Assembly: GCF_020184175.1 (NCBI RefSeq)
Contig: NC_065533.1
Location: 6,036,695 to 6,100,694 of the forward strand
Length of the DNA stretch: 64,000 nucleotides
Source: Aphis gossypii
Lineage: Eukaryota > Arthropoda > Insecta > Hemiptera > Aphididae
Direction: 5' to 3'
Position 1 is the stretch's first letter. Every line of letters starts with the position of its first letter. The translations under genes and the position numbers were made by a program. The notes under the pieces were generated by a model. It was given only the letters and a program-made list of their open reading frames with translations. It did not search any database and was not told the DNA's origin. Shown in pieces: positions 62,291-64,000 of this stretch.

Positions 62291-64000
62291 AGGTGTGTAT
62301 AACTTATTTGTTGCCAAAATCTCTTGAAATTTGAATACATTTTATATTATTTACAATTTTATTGATGAATATTTAATGATAATATACATAATATTATACA
62401 TACGTATTATACATTTCGTAGCATTGAACATCAAAAATTCTATGGAGCTAGGATCTGCTTCCCCTTCTATTATGCATCTGCTATCTAAGAGTCTTATGTA
62501 TCATATCTACTTGACATATAATGCGAGTTGTTTCTTTGAAAAATAAATTGATTTAGCGTTAGTATTATAATGAGTATAAAATATTTTTGATTATATTATA
62601 TTATATTTTTTAAAAATATCCAATTATAACTAAGTTTTTCATTTGTAAAACTCACTTGTCGTTACGCTACATATTTTGTAAATGTTGGCAGAAATATAGT
62701 TATAGGTATACACATATATAATTGGATGCTCATTCGTAGAAACTGATTAACACAAAAATAAGTCATATTTTTCAGTATACCTACAAATTGAAAATACCTT
62801 AACGTGTCAAAAACCATATAAAATATGTATTTTATAAATAATATTAAATATAGTTATATAACATCACATATATTCAGTATACTATACTGCAGTATAACCA
62901 TATTATATGTATTATAAATATTATAAATAAACATATTAGGTATATAATGCTGTATACGGTTTACCAATATGTACCGCTAACTCTAATAATTAACCTGTAA
63001 AATTAATTAATTTTACAGGTTTAAATTAAATCAATGCATATTTTATCTAAGATTTACTTAAAAGAATGTCAGCACAATATTTGTTTTTTTTTAAGAATCA
63101 CGAGCAATATAGATTAAACGCATTATTGAAAAATCGATTTTTTATGATATTTAAATAATCTTGTGGTAAAATCATCTACAAGATAAATTTATCGGTTTTA
63201 TATTTTATTATTATTTGACTTTATAAATTCGACCAAAAAAAAATGTCAGTGAATTTAAACAAATATCAAAATTTCTTGCGACTGTATTTGAATAAAATGA
63301 TTTGTCATATTCCTGAAATTATTATCCCTTATAATTTTTGTGATAAATTATTTTACTCTAAAACAACTCAAAATTATAGAAAAAAAAATGATTTATTATG
63401 AAAATGATGCGTTTTGTCTAAATTGAGCATGAACCAAAAAGAAAAAAAACAGTGCACTACATCTTCTTGGTAAAACTTCATATTTGTAGGTTACCTATGT
63501 AATTTTTTTAACCATCCTGTTATATATGATGGTATAGTAATTACTAATTAGTAAGACAGGATTTTTTAAAAATGAAATGTTATCATGGATTAAGTGAAAT
63601 GAAAACAATGTCTGTATAAATTAAAAATAAAATAAGATAATAGTAACACTTTGGTCTATCAGTAATAACAATACAAAATATATAAATTATAAGCAGGATA
63701 GTGGGATTGTCGGGGTTTTAAAATCTACCACTCAACCATAAAGCCAGAATAAAAATATATAGGCAAGTCAAAATATTCATCGTTTTTAATGTTTTTATTA
63801 TTTTTTTTTATTTAACACGAGTAATAATATATAAAAAGGTATATTTTATGCCTGCAGATGATCTGAACTGAATCTAATTGATAAATTGTTTCAACAAAAA
63901 ATTTGTCACATCACAAAATTTATCGAACGCAGTGAGTGATGAATTTTTGAATAGTACCTATACATCCAATATATTATGAGTGTATTATTTGGAGAATTTT
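62291..64000. other. AT-rich stretch to the window end
   Basis: It contains a perfect 30-bp palindrome at 62992-63021. No GC island or clear promoter lies upstream of the candidate exon at 62290. CCTGTTATATATGATGG near 63517 and AGACAGGATTTTTTA near 63554 may be degraded inverted ends of a tiny element. No gene seen. Confidence 0.5.
62992..63021. repeat. Perfect 30-bp palindrome
   Basis: AACCTGTAAAATTAA is followed directly by its exact reverse complement with no loop. It may be a head-to-head fusion of a short repeat end or a cruciform-forming site. No RNA terminator context is apparent. Confidence 0.85.

Noticed and set aside
1..64000. tRNA, rRNA, CRISPR arrays, operons
   Set aside because: No cloverleaf-like B-box sequence, ribosomal core sequence or spaced direct repeats were recognised; gene structure is eukaryotic.

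Overview
This window looks like a piece of an AT-rich insect nuclear genome, most likely an aphid. The reasons are: very high A+T with runs of TA, AAT and ATT; GT-AG introns in the one clear gene; decayed copies of typical animal DNA transposons (FLYWCH, MADF and hAT-type protein remnants); a short (TTAGG)n-type tract; and the constantly recurring palindrome TAGGTACCTA, which from memory is common in aphid non-coding DNA. There is no bacterial-style gene packing, no rRNA gene, no CRISPR array and no tRNA that I could recognise. Most long open frames are artefacts of simple repeats or GC-rich patches.

The only well-supported protein-coding locus is at 15.7-18.6 kb. It is a tail-to-tail inverted duplication. 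The minus arm (18537 down to 16821) reads as an intact three-exon gene of about 363 codons with GT-AG introns. The plus arm (15748 to about 16800) is a decayed copy with frame-shifting indels, damaged splice sites and a deletion that removed intron 2 and the start of exon 3. I do not recognise the family with certainty; the N-terminal half recalls the N-terminal domain of microtubule-associated protein 10-like proteins (weak identification). A transcript through both arms would fold into a long imperfect hairpin.

Just left of it (11.6-15.3 kb) is a transposon graveyard: a possible Helitron-type N-terminal fragment, a FLYWCH zinc-finger remnant, a MADF-domain exon behind a PIF/Harbinger-like terminus, and one end of a short inverted-repeat element family with two fuller copies at 42.6-43.2 kb and 50.3-50.8 kb. 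A hAT transposase C-terminus lies at 27.7-27.9 kb on the minus strand.

The rest (about 50 kb) looks intronic or intergenic: AT-rich DNA broken by GC-rich, CpG-containing islands (about 2.1, 8.8-9.9, 22.2-22.6, 24.3-24.6, 37.7-38.4, 44.5-45.1, 53.9, 55.3-55.9, 58.8-59.1 and 61.4 kb). Reading for splice sites rather than long ORFs gives several short candidate exons on the minus strand: 62290-62194, 61942-61924, 57639-57579, 52683-52566, 50264-50250, 25804-25756, 21612-21544 and 14418-14395. The first five join in compatible phase, and so do the last three, which would fit one large minus-strand gene with short exons and long introns. This is inference from splice consensus and frame only; each exon may be chance. 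A separate two-exon candidate lies at 10550-10081 (minus).
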